From assembly GCA_017516315.1 (NCBI GenBank), contig JAFXDE010000015.1, forward strand, positions 1-40,248: 40,248 bases of DNA, written 5' to 3'. Of the stretch, positions 15,516 to 22,796 are shown piece by piece; position 1 is the first letter of the stretch, and each line of letters opens with the position of its first letter. Under the pieces are notes generated by a model. That model had not been told where the DNA came from. It made no database searches and worked only from the letters and a program-made list of their open reading frames with translations. A program made the translations under genes and the position numbers. The DNA is from Clostridia bacterium (GTDB lineage Bacteria > Bacillota > Clostridia > Oscillospirales > Acutalibacteraceae).

Positions 15516-15545
15516 ATCCGTAGGAAAATTAAGGAGGCATAAAAT

Positions 15546-16742
15546 ATGCAGGTTTTTATTAGTAATATTGTATACAAATTTATCAGTCTTATAGTGTCGG
15601 TGGCGATGCTTTTCGGTTATTCGGGTGAATGCCTTAAGGCTGACAGTACAGAATGGAACACAAACTATAAATATGTTTTTGTTCACGGACTTTCCGGCTG
15701 GGGAAGCTACGATGCCGCTTATAAGGTTATGCCTTACTGGGGTATGTTCGGCGGTGATCTTATGAAGTATCTTAACGATAAGGGCTTTGAATGCTATGCA
15801 GCATCTGTGGCACCGAATCTTAGTGCCTGGGACAGAGCCTGCGAGCTTTATGCGCAGCTTACGGGTAATGTGGTCGATTACGGAAAGGCTCACAGCGAGG
15901 AGTGCGGTCATGAAAGATATGGCACGGATTACACAGGCAGAGCTCTCATAGATTCTTTCAGCAGAGAGGACAAGATTAATCTTTTAGGCCATTCCTTCGG
16001 CGGTGCTACGGTGAGACTTTTCGCGAGCATAATGGAAAAAGGCGCTGAGGCTGAAATAGCTGCTACTTCCGCAGAAGAGCTTTCCGACTTCTTCAAGGGC
16101 GGAAAGGGAGACTGGATCTACAGCGTTACGGCTTTGGCAGCACCTCATAACGGAACCACAGCCTATATGGTAGATAAAGAGGATATGCCCGAGACAGGGA
16201 ACGCTTTCGGTGAGCTTACCAATGAAATACAGTATAAGCTTTCCTCTATGATAAAAACAGCTACAGGCGTTACTGATGAGACAAGAAGTGAAAAGGATTA
16301 TGCTTCCTACGATATGTATATTGATAATGCTCTCGAGCTTAACAGTACCATTCTCACGCTGAAAGACACCTATTATTTCTCCTTCCCCTGTAATGCTACA
16401 GAGCAGAGAGAGGACGGTACCTATGCTCCCGTAGAAGAGAAAATGGAATCTCTTTTCATCGCCTCCTCCAAGGCTATGGGTGCATATACAGGTGAAACAA
16501 AGGGAGGTTATGCAGTCGATGAAAGCTGGCAGATGAATGACGGTCTGGTAAATACACTTTCTGCTACAGCTCCTTTCGGTGCACCCTCAAAGGATTTCGA
16601 TATTAACAGTATAGAAAAGGGAATATGGAATATTATGCCCGTTTATGACGGAGACCATATGTCACTTCAGGGCGGTCTTCTGAAGCCCAACTATGTGAGA
16701 GACTTTTATGTAGAGCATCTTTCGATGATTAACAGTCTCTGA
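15546..16742 (+). CDS. Secreted lipase, staphylococcal/Geobacillus family I.5-like
   Basis: 398 aa. Residues 8-29 are hydrophobic and probably a signal peptide or anchor, so it acts outside the membrane. The alpha/beta-hydrolase features match family I.5 lipases: the oxyanion-loop YVFVHGLSGWG (43-53), the nucleophile elbow GHSFGGA with Ser150, LAAPHNGT, MNDGLVN with Asp332, and DGDHMSL with His371 as triad His. The long distance between Ser and His, filled by a helical lid region, is typical of that family. The product probably cleaves esters of fatty acids. AAGGAGG precedes the ATG, and a strong shared terminator follows. Confidence 0.8.
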   Translation: MQVFISNIVYKFISLIVSVAMLFGYSGECLKADSTEWNTNYKYVFVHGLSGWGSYDAAYKVMPYWGMFGGDLMKYLNDKGFECYAASVAPNLSAWDRACELYAQLTGNVVDYGKAHSEECGHERYGTDYTGRALIDSFSREDKINLLGHSFGGATVRLFASIMEKGAEAEIAATSAEELSDFFKGGKGDWIYSVTALAAPHNGTTAYMVDKEDMPETGNAFGELTNEIQYKLSSMIKTATGVTDETRSEKDYASYDMYIDNALELNSTILTLKDTYYFSFPCNATEQREDGTYAPVEEKMESLFIASSKAMGAYTGETKGGYAVDESWQMNDGLVNTLSATAPFGAPSKDFDINSIEKGIWNIMPVYDGDHMSLQGGLLKPNYVRDFYVEHLSMINSL

Positions 16743-16758
16743 TAATTAACCGAAAATT

Positions 16759-16797
16759 AAGGACAGGCTTCCGTGCTTGCACGGTTGACCTGTCCTT
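16759..16797. terminator. Bidirectional terminator between convergent genes
   Basis: AAGGACAGG (16759-16767) pairs with CCTGTCCTT (16789-16797), with CCGTGC/GCACGG inside. It ends in TTTTG for the lipase and serves the convergent gene on the other strand. Confidence 0.75.
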
Positions 16798-16803
16798 TTG
16801 CGG

Positions 16804-17478
16804 TTATTCTTTACTTTTAAGCGTGCTTTCTTCCTCATCCTGTACGCTGACATCGGTAATTACAGAGGAAAGAAAGGCATCATCTATCCAGCCGTAGGAA
16901 TCCTTTTCGGGTACATAGACATAAACCCAGCTTCCGTCTACTCTTTCGCCGCCGACGATGTGTACGGCCGTACCCGACGGAAGAATATCTGTCTGACCGT
17001 AGGAGCTGTCGGGTCCCTTTCTGAGGGCTTGTCCCTTGTTGCCCGTCACATAGGCTACGGCAGTTCTGTAGTTCACACGGGGAGAGACCACACCCGAGTC
17101 GGGGTTATAATCTGCGGAGGAGGTAGGGGGTGCGGTGGTTTCTTCGGGGGAGGAGGCAGAGAATATGGAGGCGATGGCGGTAGATAATACGGGCAGCTCC
17201 GTACCTGCTACGACGAACACACCGACTAAAACGGTACACAGCACGATGACAAGATAAATACCTGCCTTCGATTTTTTCTCCTTCGGCTGCTCCCGACGGT
17301 ATTTCGGCGGAGCTTCATCGGCGAAAATATTAGAAGAAATATCTCTTTCCGACGAAAAAATTACCGACGGTGCTTCTGCTTCCTTATATACTTCCTTTTC
17401 TTTACTGCAGGGGCTTCCGCAGTCGGGACAGTAGCTTTCACTTCCTTTTAAAATGTGATTGCATTTCTGACAAATCAT
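16804..17478 (-). CDS. Zinc-ribbon, single-TM protein with extracellular SH3 domain
   Basis: 224 aa. Residues 2-24 form a zinc ribbon (CQKCNHILKGSESYCPDCG: C3-x2-C6 and C17-x2-C20). A charged linker leads to one membrane helix (about 72-94, IYLVIVLCTVLVGVFVVAG). After a Ser/Thr/Pro-rich linker, residues of about 138-205 are a bacterial SH3 domain (ALRKGPDSSYGQTDILPSGTAVHI..GSWVYVYV..YGWIDDAFL), which usually binds cell-wall peptide. The topology is cytoplasmic zinc ribbon with the SH3 domain outside. The role is unknown; sensing or holding the wall is an inference. The ATG has AAGGAG upstream. Coding ends seven bases past the shared terminator stem. Confidence 0.75.
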   Translation of the reverse strand: MICQKCNHILKGSESYCPDCGSPCSKEKEVYKEAEAPSVIFSSERDISSNIFADEAPPKYRREQPKEKKSKAGIYLVIVLCTVLVGVFVVAGTELPVLSTAIASIFSASSPEETTAPPTSSADYNPDSGVVSPRVNYRTAVAYVTGNKGQALRKGPDSSYGQTDILPSGTAVHIVGGERVDGSWVYVYVPEKDSYGWIDDAFLSSVITDVSVQDEEESTLKSKE

Positions 17479-17563
17479 AGGAACACTCCTTTTCTTTTAA
17501 TGGTAAAAAAGAGTGTACCACCGATCAGGGGAGAAGTTTGTCACAAATTGAAGGAAAGAAAAT

Positions 17564-17684
17564 AAAGAAACCAGGCGGAGAGACCTGGCTTCTTTACGTA
17601 TATTTGAAAGGAGAGGGGAGTGCGGTGGGAAGGAGGGAGACAAGTGAAAAATCGGAAAAAAACACTTGTCAGTTCCCATCGCAC
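17564..17684 (-). ncRNA. Candidate stand-alone small RNA with C-rich single-stranded motifs
   Basis: On the minus strand a perfect TATAAT (17691-17696) with a weak upstream -35 sets a start near 17684. That is exactly the first base of a long stem: GTGCGATGGGAA (17673-17684) pairs with TTCCCACCGCAC (17620-17631) at 11 of 12 positions, and GACAAGTG with CACTTGTC (17663-17670, 17639-17646) continues it. C-rich stretches (CTCCCTCC and CTCCCCTCTCC) are left outside the stems. The RNA ends at an intrinsic terminator, arms 17584-17595 and 17564-17575 (CCAGG/CCTGG core), followed by TTTATTTTC. Length is about 120 bases. The C-rich parts could pair with GGAGG ribosome sites, as in known Firmicutes small RNAs (inference). 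It could also be a structured 3' end of the upstream gene. Confidence 0.45.
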
Positions 17685-17747
17685 AATCACATTATAGGGC
17701 AATAACTTTAAATCAAATTAAAGTAGGGATTAAAAAATCTTAAGACT

Positions 17748-19223
17748 TTACTTTATTTCCCTTATGACCTCTTTATTGTACTGAAAATCGTAGTATTCGA
17801 AGGCGGCTTTTTCAAGCTTTCCGTCGGCAAACCACAGCTGAATAAAGATGTCTCTGTCCTTGTTATAGTCGTTTAGATTATGCTCCGAGGGGGAGCCGTA
17901 GCTGTGAATACGGCAGTAATCCTTCTGTATTCCCTTTTCTGTTTCTGAAAAGAGCGAATACAAATGACCGTTTTCTTCTGCAAATTTTTTCAGCATCTCG
18001 TACTTGCTGTCACCCTTTTCGGCGCTTATGAAGTCTTCTTCACATTTGCCTGTGTCAAAGACTTTTCCGCAGTAGTGGTGCTTTGAGCCGTATTTATCTT
18101 CAAAGGGACAGGCGACACCGATACCTTTGCCGCTTATCAGACCGTTCTCATCCGGTTTTATGAATATAAAGCCGTTCTCATCAGAACTGTAGGATTTTCT
18201 CTCTTTTTCAAAGAAAACTATATATTCTCCGTCAAATGAGAAATCCATTTCGCTGATATTATAGCGGAACATTTTCTTCTCATTACGACTGAGAGTTTTT
18301 ATATAGTCTTCAGTATTTATATATCCGAGATGTTCGAGATAAGCCGTAGCGTCTTTATATGTACAACCGAGGGGAAGCGAATCGAAAACACTGAGTGTTT
18401 TTTCTGTTACCGTATCGTTTCTCGGGTTGAACCAGGTGCGATATTTTCTGTAATAGTTATCGGCATTGGAATAAATTACAGAGCTGAAAAATGAAAGGGT
18501 GACTACAACGGTTGAAAGAACAGAAAAGACCTTCAAGGTTTTATGTTCTACCTTTGATTTTCTTTTTACTGTTCCGGCAAGAACAAATGAAACAGCTGCT
18601 ATGAATATTATGAAAATAAAAGCTCCTGAGAAAGAGAGTAAATCCGGAAGGCTGTCGGCGACACCTTTCATTATAAGCGGTGTAAACTTTTCAAGGAGAT
18701 AGGACGCGTTAAGAGCGAGAGCAAAGAAAGCTGACTGGGGATAAGCGATAAGTATAAGGGAGCACAGTATAAGCAGATTTGAAACTCCCGTAGCAATAAG
18801 ACTTTTTCGCAAGCCCTTCATAAAGCAAAAGGCGATTTGTAAAATCACGAAGCCGACGGAAAGAGAGCTTATAAATACTGCACTATCTGACGGATCGCCA
18901 AGCTTGTCGGCGGAGTGAATAAACGCTCCCGTAAATCCGATTACCGTATTAAAAATCAGAGGTATAAGCCCTGCAATAAGTGCATAGTACCATCTTTCGT
19001 GATAAAGCTCCTCGAAATCCTTTTTTATGCTTTCCTTCATTTCGTTCTCTTCACCGAAGCATTCCATGCTTTTCGCAAGTGCCGTTTCCTCGTCGTAGCC
19101 TATTTCTATGTAAAAATCTGCCCTGTCGAGGATGTGACATTCCATTTCGTCGTACAACTGCTGTCTTTTCTTTTTAGAAATATTGTCAGGTAAAAAGGAA
19201 TTTATAAATTCATTCACGGTCAT
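17748..19223 (-). CDS. Permease-prefix/DUF1700-like membrane protein paired with PadR
   Basis: 491 aa. Residues 1-75 are a helical cytoplasmic domain like the permease prefix domain/DUF1700 (FLPDNISKKKRQQLYDEMECHI..GYDEETALAKSMECFGEENEMK). About six membrane helices follow between 80 and 265, then a soluble C-terminal half of about 225 residues (YYRKYRTWFNPRNDTVTEKT onward) with no family I recognise. Such proteins are usually encoded directly behind a PadR-type regulator, as here (80 bases downstream of padR, same strand). The job is unknown; a PadR-controlled membrane or envelope stress module is the best guess. CGGAGG precedes the ATG. Confidence 0.7.
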   Translation of the reverse strand: MTVNEFINSFLPDNISKKKRQQLYDEMECHILDRADFYIEIGYDEETALAKSMECFGEENEMKESIKKDFEELYHERWYYALIAGLIPLIFNTVIGFTGAFIHSADKLGDPSDSAVFISSLSVGFVILQIAFCFMKGLRKSLIATGVSNLLILCSLILIAYPQSAFFALALNASYLLEKFTPLIMKGVADSLPDLLSFSGAFIFIIFIAAVSFVLAGTVKRKSKVEHKTLKVFSVLSTVVVTLSFFSSVIYSNADNYYRKYRTWFNPRNDTVTEKTLSVFDSLPLGCTYKDATAYLEHLGYINTEDYIKTLSRNEKKMFRYNISEMDFSFDGEYIVFFEKERKSYSSDENGFIFIKPDENGLISGKGIGVACPFEDKYGSKHHYCGKVFDTGKCEEDFISAEKGDSKYEMLKKFAEENGHLYSLFSETEKGIQKDYCRIHSYGSPSEHNLNDYNKDRDIFIQLWFADGKLEKAAFEYYDFQYNKEVIREIK

Positions 19224-19259
19224 ATTAACACCTCCGATTACAATAAGTAAACATTATAT

Positions 19260-19300
19260 GCCGTCCCTGAAAGGGAAGGTGTCACGGAGTGACGGAAGGG
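19260..19300. repeat. Double-hairpin intergenic repeat between padR and the membrane gene
   Basis: On the minus strand this reads CCCTTCCGTCACTCCGTGAC followed by ACCTTCCCTTTCAGGGACGG: two small hairpins (GTCAC/GTGAC and CCCT/AGGG) with complementary outer ends. Elements with the same CTTCCGTCAC..GTGACACCTTCC..AGGG plan are, from memory, scattered in gut Clostridia. A perfect TATAAT (19253-19258, minus) lies right at its edge and could start the downstream gene. Confidence 0.5.
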
Positions 19301-19302
19301 TT

Positions 19303-19644
19303 TTAAGTCAGCACCGCCTTTGCGGTGATAACCTTTTTGACTGCGAGGGAGTAGGCTTCCCACTCCTCCTTGCTTTCTCTGAGGGCATCGAGACCCTTAC
19401 GGGTGATGTGGTAGTATTTTCTCTTTCTGCCCTGCTCACTTTCCTGCCAGTAGGCCTTCACATAGCCGTCTTTTTCGAAGGCGTGGAGAATAGGATAAAG
19501 AGTGCCTTCCTTAAGAGTGAAGACAGACTCGGAGAGCATTTCGATTTCCTTTACTATTCTGTAGCCGTACATATCCTCCTTTTCGAGGACAGATAGAACT
19601 AAAAGTGAGCTGCTTCCTTTGGTAAGCTCTTTTTTGATATTCAT
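19303..19644 (-). CDS. PadR family transcriptional regulator
   Basis: 113 aa from ATG 19644. An upstream in-frame ATG at 19662 contains the GGAGG site itself and is rejected. The winged-helix PadR domain fills the protein: LLVLSVLEKEDMYGYRIVKEIE, LKEGTLYPILHAFEKDGYVKAYW, then RKRKYYHITRKGLDAL (the wing) and a short C-terminal dimer helix. PadR proteins are dimeric repressors released by small ligands or envelope stress. It heads a two-gene unit with the permease-prefix protein and has a dyad over its own promoter, so it probably represses itself. Confidence 0.92.
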   Translation of the reverse strand: MNIKKELTKGSSSLLVLSVLEKEDMYGYRIVKEIEMLSESVFTLKEGTLYPILHAFEKDGYVKAYWQESEQGRKRKYYHITRKGLDALRESKEEWEAYSLAVKKVITAKAVLT

Positions 19645-19672
19645 AATCAAACCTCCTTGCATAGAATTTCGA

Positions 19673-19723
19673 TATACCTATGTGTTCTATGTATAGTGTA
19701 GCACGGAAAGAATGGTTTGTCAA
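19673..19723 (-). promoter_or_regulatory. padR promoter with overlapping PadR-type operator
   Basis: On the minus strand TTGACA (19718-19723), a 17-base spacer and TACACT (19695-19700). Just downstream is the dyad TATAC-N13-GTATA (19673-19695), placed over the start site. Its ATAC..GTAT ends resemble PadR operators, which fits self-repression. Confidence 0.55.
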
Positions 19724-19815
19724 GATTGATTTTTTCTATTTCAGATGATAAAAATAAAACAGATGCAACATTTATGCCTTCTGAAAGGAACTAAAAGTGA
19801 AAGGGGGAATGTAAA

Positions 19816-20316
19816 ATGCAAATCCAATCATTACGTACGGATGATTGTTTTGAAGAAGTAATGGAAGAATACGCTGATATGATTTACCGAATAGCCTATG
19901 CAAATGTCAGAGTAAAGGCGGATACAGACGATGTTTTTCAGGAGGTATGGTGCAGATATTATCAGAAGAATAAAACCTTCGAAAGTGAAGAACACCGACG
20001 GAACTGGCTGATAAATGTGACGCTGAAATGCTGTAAAAAGATTTATTCCTCAGTGAGATATAAAAGGACGGTGCTGACGGATGATATGTCCTTGCTTAAA
20101 GAGAAGCTACCCGAAAGGGATTTTGAAATATATGATGCTGTTATCCGCCTTCCTGAAAAATATCGCATACCCGTTTATCTTTATTATTACGAGGACTTTT
20201 CCGTAAATGAAATCAGCGAGATAACGAAAACAAACGCCTCCACTGTAAGAAGTCAGATGAAGCGGGGGAGAGAAAAACTGAAAGAAATACTGGGAGGAGA
20301 TGATTTTGATGAATAA
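19816..20316 (+). CDS. ECF-type RNA polymerase sigma factor
   Basis: 166 aa. The sigma-70 region 2 spans about 12-80 (YADMIYRIAYANVRVKADTDDVFQEVWCRYYQ, with the region 2.2 DDVFQEVW core that binds RNA polymerase). Region 4 spans about 108-158 (LPEKYRIPVYLYYYEDFSVNEISEITKTNASTVRSQMKRGREKL), a helix-turn-helix for the -35 element. Regions 1 and 3 are absent, as in ECF sigmas. AAGGGGG precedes the ATG. The stop overlaps the next gene by 8 bases, the usual coupling of an ECF sigma with its anti-sigma. TGCAACATTT at 19764-19773 could be its own -35 element (weak). It diverges from padR. Confidence 0.92.
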   Translation: MQIQSLRTDDCFEEVMEEYADMIYRIAYANVRVKADTDDVFQEVWCRYYQKNKTFESEEHRRNWLINVTLKCCKKIYSSVRYKRTVLTDDMSLLKEKLPERDFEIYDAVIRLPEKYRIPVYLYYYEDFSVNEISEITKTNASTVRSQMKRGREKLKEILGGDDFDE

Positions 20317-21196
20317 AGAAAGTATCGAGATAATCAAAAATACAGTAAAGCCCGACAGCAGTTTAATAGAAAAAACCAAAGCTGTCGCTATGAGCAAAAA
20401 AAGAACAAAAACACATATACCTGCGCTTATTGCCGCCTGTCTGCTTGTTATTCTATGTGCCTCATTTGCCGTGACAAAAATACAAAGCGGAGATTTCACG
20501 GGTACGGTACCTGTGAATGAAACCACGGAAGAAGAAAGGGAGCTTTTATACAGTAAGCTTGTGCCTCAGGAGTCTTTGAAAGAGAATAAAATTGACCGCA
20601 ATGTTATTTTATCCGTTGCGCCCTTCAGTGAAACTTATCTTAAAGACAGTGTAGCAGTTATAGAGGGAGAAGTTCTCTCTGTAGGTAAAAAGGAATACAC
20701 TGTTATTTATGAATTTGACAAATTTGAAAAGGGCGGCAGACTCACTCAGAAAACCGAAACTCTGATTATTGAAATCAGGGCAGACAAGGTATGGTTCGGA
20801 GATATAAAAGAGGGGGAAACCGTCACCGTTGAAACCGAAATGTATTTTATGATGCTTCCTGCAGTGGGCAGAAAATATGTACTGCCTCTCTGTGATGAGG
20901 GCAAGGAAATAAAGCTTGATGAAGCAGGTCAGACCTATCTCAGCGGAGATATAAGGCGAGATAGTATATACAGTATTATTTATCCCTTTCAGATGCAGAT
21001 AGAAAGAATAGAAAATGGGTATCTTTTTACCGATAACTGGATAAGCCTCATCACCGGTGAAACCAAATCAGTCAAGGTAGATATACCTCTTACCGAGGCA
21101 GAGGAAGAATATGCCGATAAAATGTACTTAAACTCCGAAGAGGTATTCACGGAGCAGTTTTTAAAACTCCTCGCTAATGTAGGTCTCTTAAACTGA
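20309..21196 (+). CDS. Putative membrane anti-sigma factor
   Basis: 295 aa from ATG 20309. The in-frame ATG at 20300 abuts the GGGAGGAG site and cannot be used. A short cytoplasmic N-terminus (1-34), one membrane helix (about 36-56, IPALIAACLLVILCASFAV) and an extracellular domain of about 235 residues form the plan of single-pass anti-sigma factors. The N-terminus has no zinc-binding HxxxCxxC motif, so it would be a non-ZAS type. The outer domain is rich in beta structure (VAVIEGEVLSVGKKEYTVIYEF) and may be the sensor. The assignment rests on coupling to the sigma gene and on topology; no clear sequence family is recognised. Confidence 0.65.
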   Translation: MNKESIEIIKNTVKPDSSLIEKTKAVAMSKKRTKTHIPALIAACLLVILCASFAVTKIQSGDFTGTVPVNETTEEERELLYSKLVPQESLKENKIDRNVILSVAPFSETYLKDSVAVIEGEVLSVGKKEYTVIYEFDKFEKGGRLTQKTETLIIEIRADKVWFGDIKEGETVTVETEMYFMMLPAVGRKYVLPLCDEGKEIKLDEAGQTYLSGDIRRDSIYSIIYPFQMQIERIENGYLFTDNWISLITGETKSVKVDIPLTEAEEEYADKMYLNSEEVFTEQFLKLLANVGLLN

Positions 21197-21203
21197 AAAG
21201 CAA

Positions 21204-21229
21204 AACCGCAGGGATTACTCTCTGCGGTT
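21204..21229. terminator. Bidirectional terminator
   Basis: AACCGCAG (21204-21211) pairs with CTGCGGTT (21222-21229) between the convergent anti-sigma and XRE genes, followed by ATTT on the plus strand. Confidence 0.65.
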
Positions 21230-21231
21230 AT

Positions 21232-21453
21232 TTACAGTAAATCTTCGTATTTAATACCAAGCAGTTTAACTAAAGCCTTAAGCTCGTCGATATAAATGTG
21301 TCTTTGTCCGACTTCTATTTTCGCTAAGGCGCTTCTCGTAATATCACAGCCCTCAAGCTGTAACTTAGCCGACAGAAGCTCCTGCGTCATTTTCTTTTTT
21401 TCACGGTAGAAGCGTATTTTACCGCCTATTTCCTTTTCATATTCTGCGTTCAA
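21232..21453 (-). CDS. XRE-family helix-turn-helix repressor
   Basis: 73 aa, probably starting at TTG 21453, which has GAAGGAGT 8 bases upstream. A longer frame reaches 21498, but it runs through that ribosome site and one of the operators. The Cro/C1-type HTH covers nearly the whole protein: KIRFYREKKKMTQELLSAKL, DITRSALAKIEVGQRHI, DELKALVKLLGIKYEDLL. It has no second domain, so it is a minimal DNA-binding repressor. It diverges from a secreted cysteine-rich protein. Paired 22-bp operators around the divergent promoter suggest that it controls that gene and itself. Confidence 0.85.
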   Translation of the reverse strand: MNAEYEKEIGGKIRFYREKKKMTQELLSAKLQLEGCDITRSALAKIEVGQRHIYIDELKALVKLLGIKYEDLL

Positions 21454-21477
21454 TACACTCACTCCTTCAAAAATCAC

Positions 21478-21557
21478 TTTGCACTCAAATAGGAACAAAT
21501 CTCTTGACTTTATTTTAGGATAGAGTTATAATAATTTTGCACTTATATAGGTGCAAA
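21478..21557 (+). promoter_or_regulatory. Promoter flanked by two 22-bp operators, likely of the XRE repressor
   Basis: TTGACT (21504-21509), a 17-base spacer and TATAAT (21527-21532) drive the gene at 21585. The site at 21536-21557 is a dyad, TTTGCACTTAT then ATAGGTGCAAA. The site at 21478-21499 has the same length and layout, TTTGCACTCAA then ATAGGAACAAA, with one decayed half. One sits just upstream of the -35 and the other just downstream of the -10, so bound repressor would block the promoter. Confidence 0.75.
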
Positions 21558-21584
21558 TTATAAATATTGAAAGGATGTAAAGAA

Positions 21585-22682
21585 ATGAAAATGACAAAGA
21601 GAATTTTAGCTCTCGTTCTGTCTGTAATTATGGTGTTGTCAATTATGCCGATGGCTTTTGCTACTGAGGAATGTGAGCATGAATTTAATGAGGAGACATT
21701 AGAAAGACCGGGAGACTTTCAACAAAACGGTTATTATTTCTGTGATGAATGTAAAAAATATGTTTCGGTTGAAGCAGCGGATTATAATGAGTATTTTTCC
21801 GTTTTGTTAATACTTATGGCTAAGTGCTTCAGCGTTTATTCTTTAGGCGATATCGATAGTTTTTCTGAAATAAAAGAACTTGACGTTGAAATTGAAGAAG
21901 TAACTGAAAAAATGGACAGGGTTGAGGGCTTATATATAGAATCAGAACAATTTATAGTTGACTATTATACCGGAAGAATAATAGAGATAACTGAAAAGTT
22001 TGATGCGTTTATTGAAGCTTCAGAAGCGGAATTAATTGTAGATGCATTTGATTATGTAAGATACGGTCAGGCATTAAACTATGAATTGGGTTTGAAATAC
22101 ACTAACCGAGAAGTACAAAAACTTTTTGATGCTTGCATGAACACAGATTTACATCGAGAGGCTGAAATGTCTAGATCGAGAGCTTTAAAGTATTTGTCAG
22201 AAGGCTATAAGAATCCCGAAAATGTTTCACAAGAAGAGTTTGACTGTATTTTCAAGAACTGTAAAGATTTTTGTATGCAAATACATAATTGTTTGGATGG
22301 TAAACATAAATTTGACACAGCTACAGATAATAATGACGGAACGCATAAAGGTACTTGTACATTCTGTTTGGCTGAAAATGTGACAGGTGAACATACGTGG
22401 GGAGAGTACATACCTAATGGTAATTCACATTGTGCTTATCGAGGAACAAAAACGGCTACTTGTATAAGCTGTACGGCAAAGGATATAATGGAAGGCGACT
22501 TTGATAATACAAAACATATTAATCAAGACGGTGATTATTACTGCGATAACTGCAAAGAAAACGTCGTTGAAAGATGTCTTTTCTGCAACGAAGCAAAACA
22601 CGAAGGTTATATACAGTACGTATGTATGCTTAAAACTTTCATAGTACTTTTGGTGAATTTTTTTCAGAGTATTGCTAAATAA
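21585..22682 (+). CDS. Secreted or membrane-tethered cysteine/histidine-rich protein, function unknown
   Basis: 365 aa from ATG 21585 (AAAGGA upstream; the frame extends to a TTG at 21567 that contains no usable ribosome site). Residues 1-27 are a signal peptide ending in MAFA. CxxC pairs appear near both ends: FCDECKK around 50, CTFC, CISC, YYCDNCKENV and CLFC between about 265 and 345, with His-rich stretches (CEHEF, GKHKFD, GEHTWGEY). The middle third is acidic and helical. The last 18 residues are hydrophobic (FIVLLVNFF). These zinc-ribbon-like surface repeats also occur in the BspA-like protein at 38137. It is expressed from a promoter bracketed by two XRE-type operators. The role is unknown. 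Confidence 0.65.
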   Translation: MKMTKRILALVLSVIMVLSIMPMAFATEECEHEFNEETLERPGDFQQNGYYFCDECKKYVSVEAADYNEYFSVLLILMAKCFSVYSLGDIDSFSEIKELDVEIEEVTEKMDRVEGLYIESEQFIVDYYTGRIIEITEKFDAFIEASEAELIVDAFDYVRYGQALNYELGLKYTNREVQKLFDACMNTDLHREAEMSRSRALKYLSEGYKNPENVSQEEFDCIFKNCKDFCMQIHNCLDGKHKFDTATDNNDGTHKGTCTFCLAENVTGEHTWGEYIPNGNSHCAYRGTKTATCISCTAKDIMEGDFDNTKHINQDGDYYCDNCKENVVERCLFCNEAKHEGYIQYVCMLKTFIVLLVNFFQSIAK

Positions 22683-22700
22683 AATAAGAGTTAATAATTT

Positions 22701-22724
22701 AAGGCTGCCCGTATGGGCAGCCTT
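22701..22724. terminator. Intrinsic terminator
   Basis: AAGGCTGCCC (22701-22710), GTAT loop, GGGCAGCCTT (22715-22724), then TTATAT. It ends the Cys-rich gene and may also serve fhs from the other side. Confidence 0.75.
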
Positions 22725-22796
22725 TTATATCCTGTTTACTTGGCGGACTGTCGTTTTATTCTTAATAAAACCTTACCCGCGATTTCGCATTCCGAA

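Noticed and set aside
17497-17679. 60-codon minus-strand frame
   Set aside because: It covers the terminator and the long stem of the candidate small RNA and has no ribosome site.
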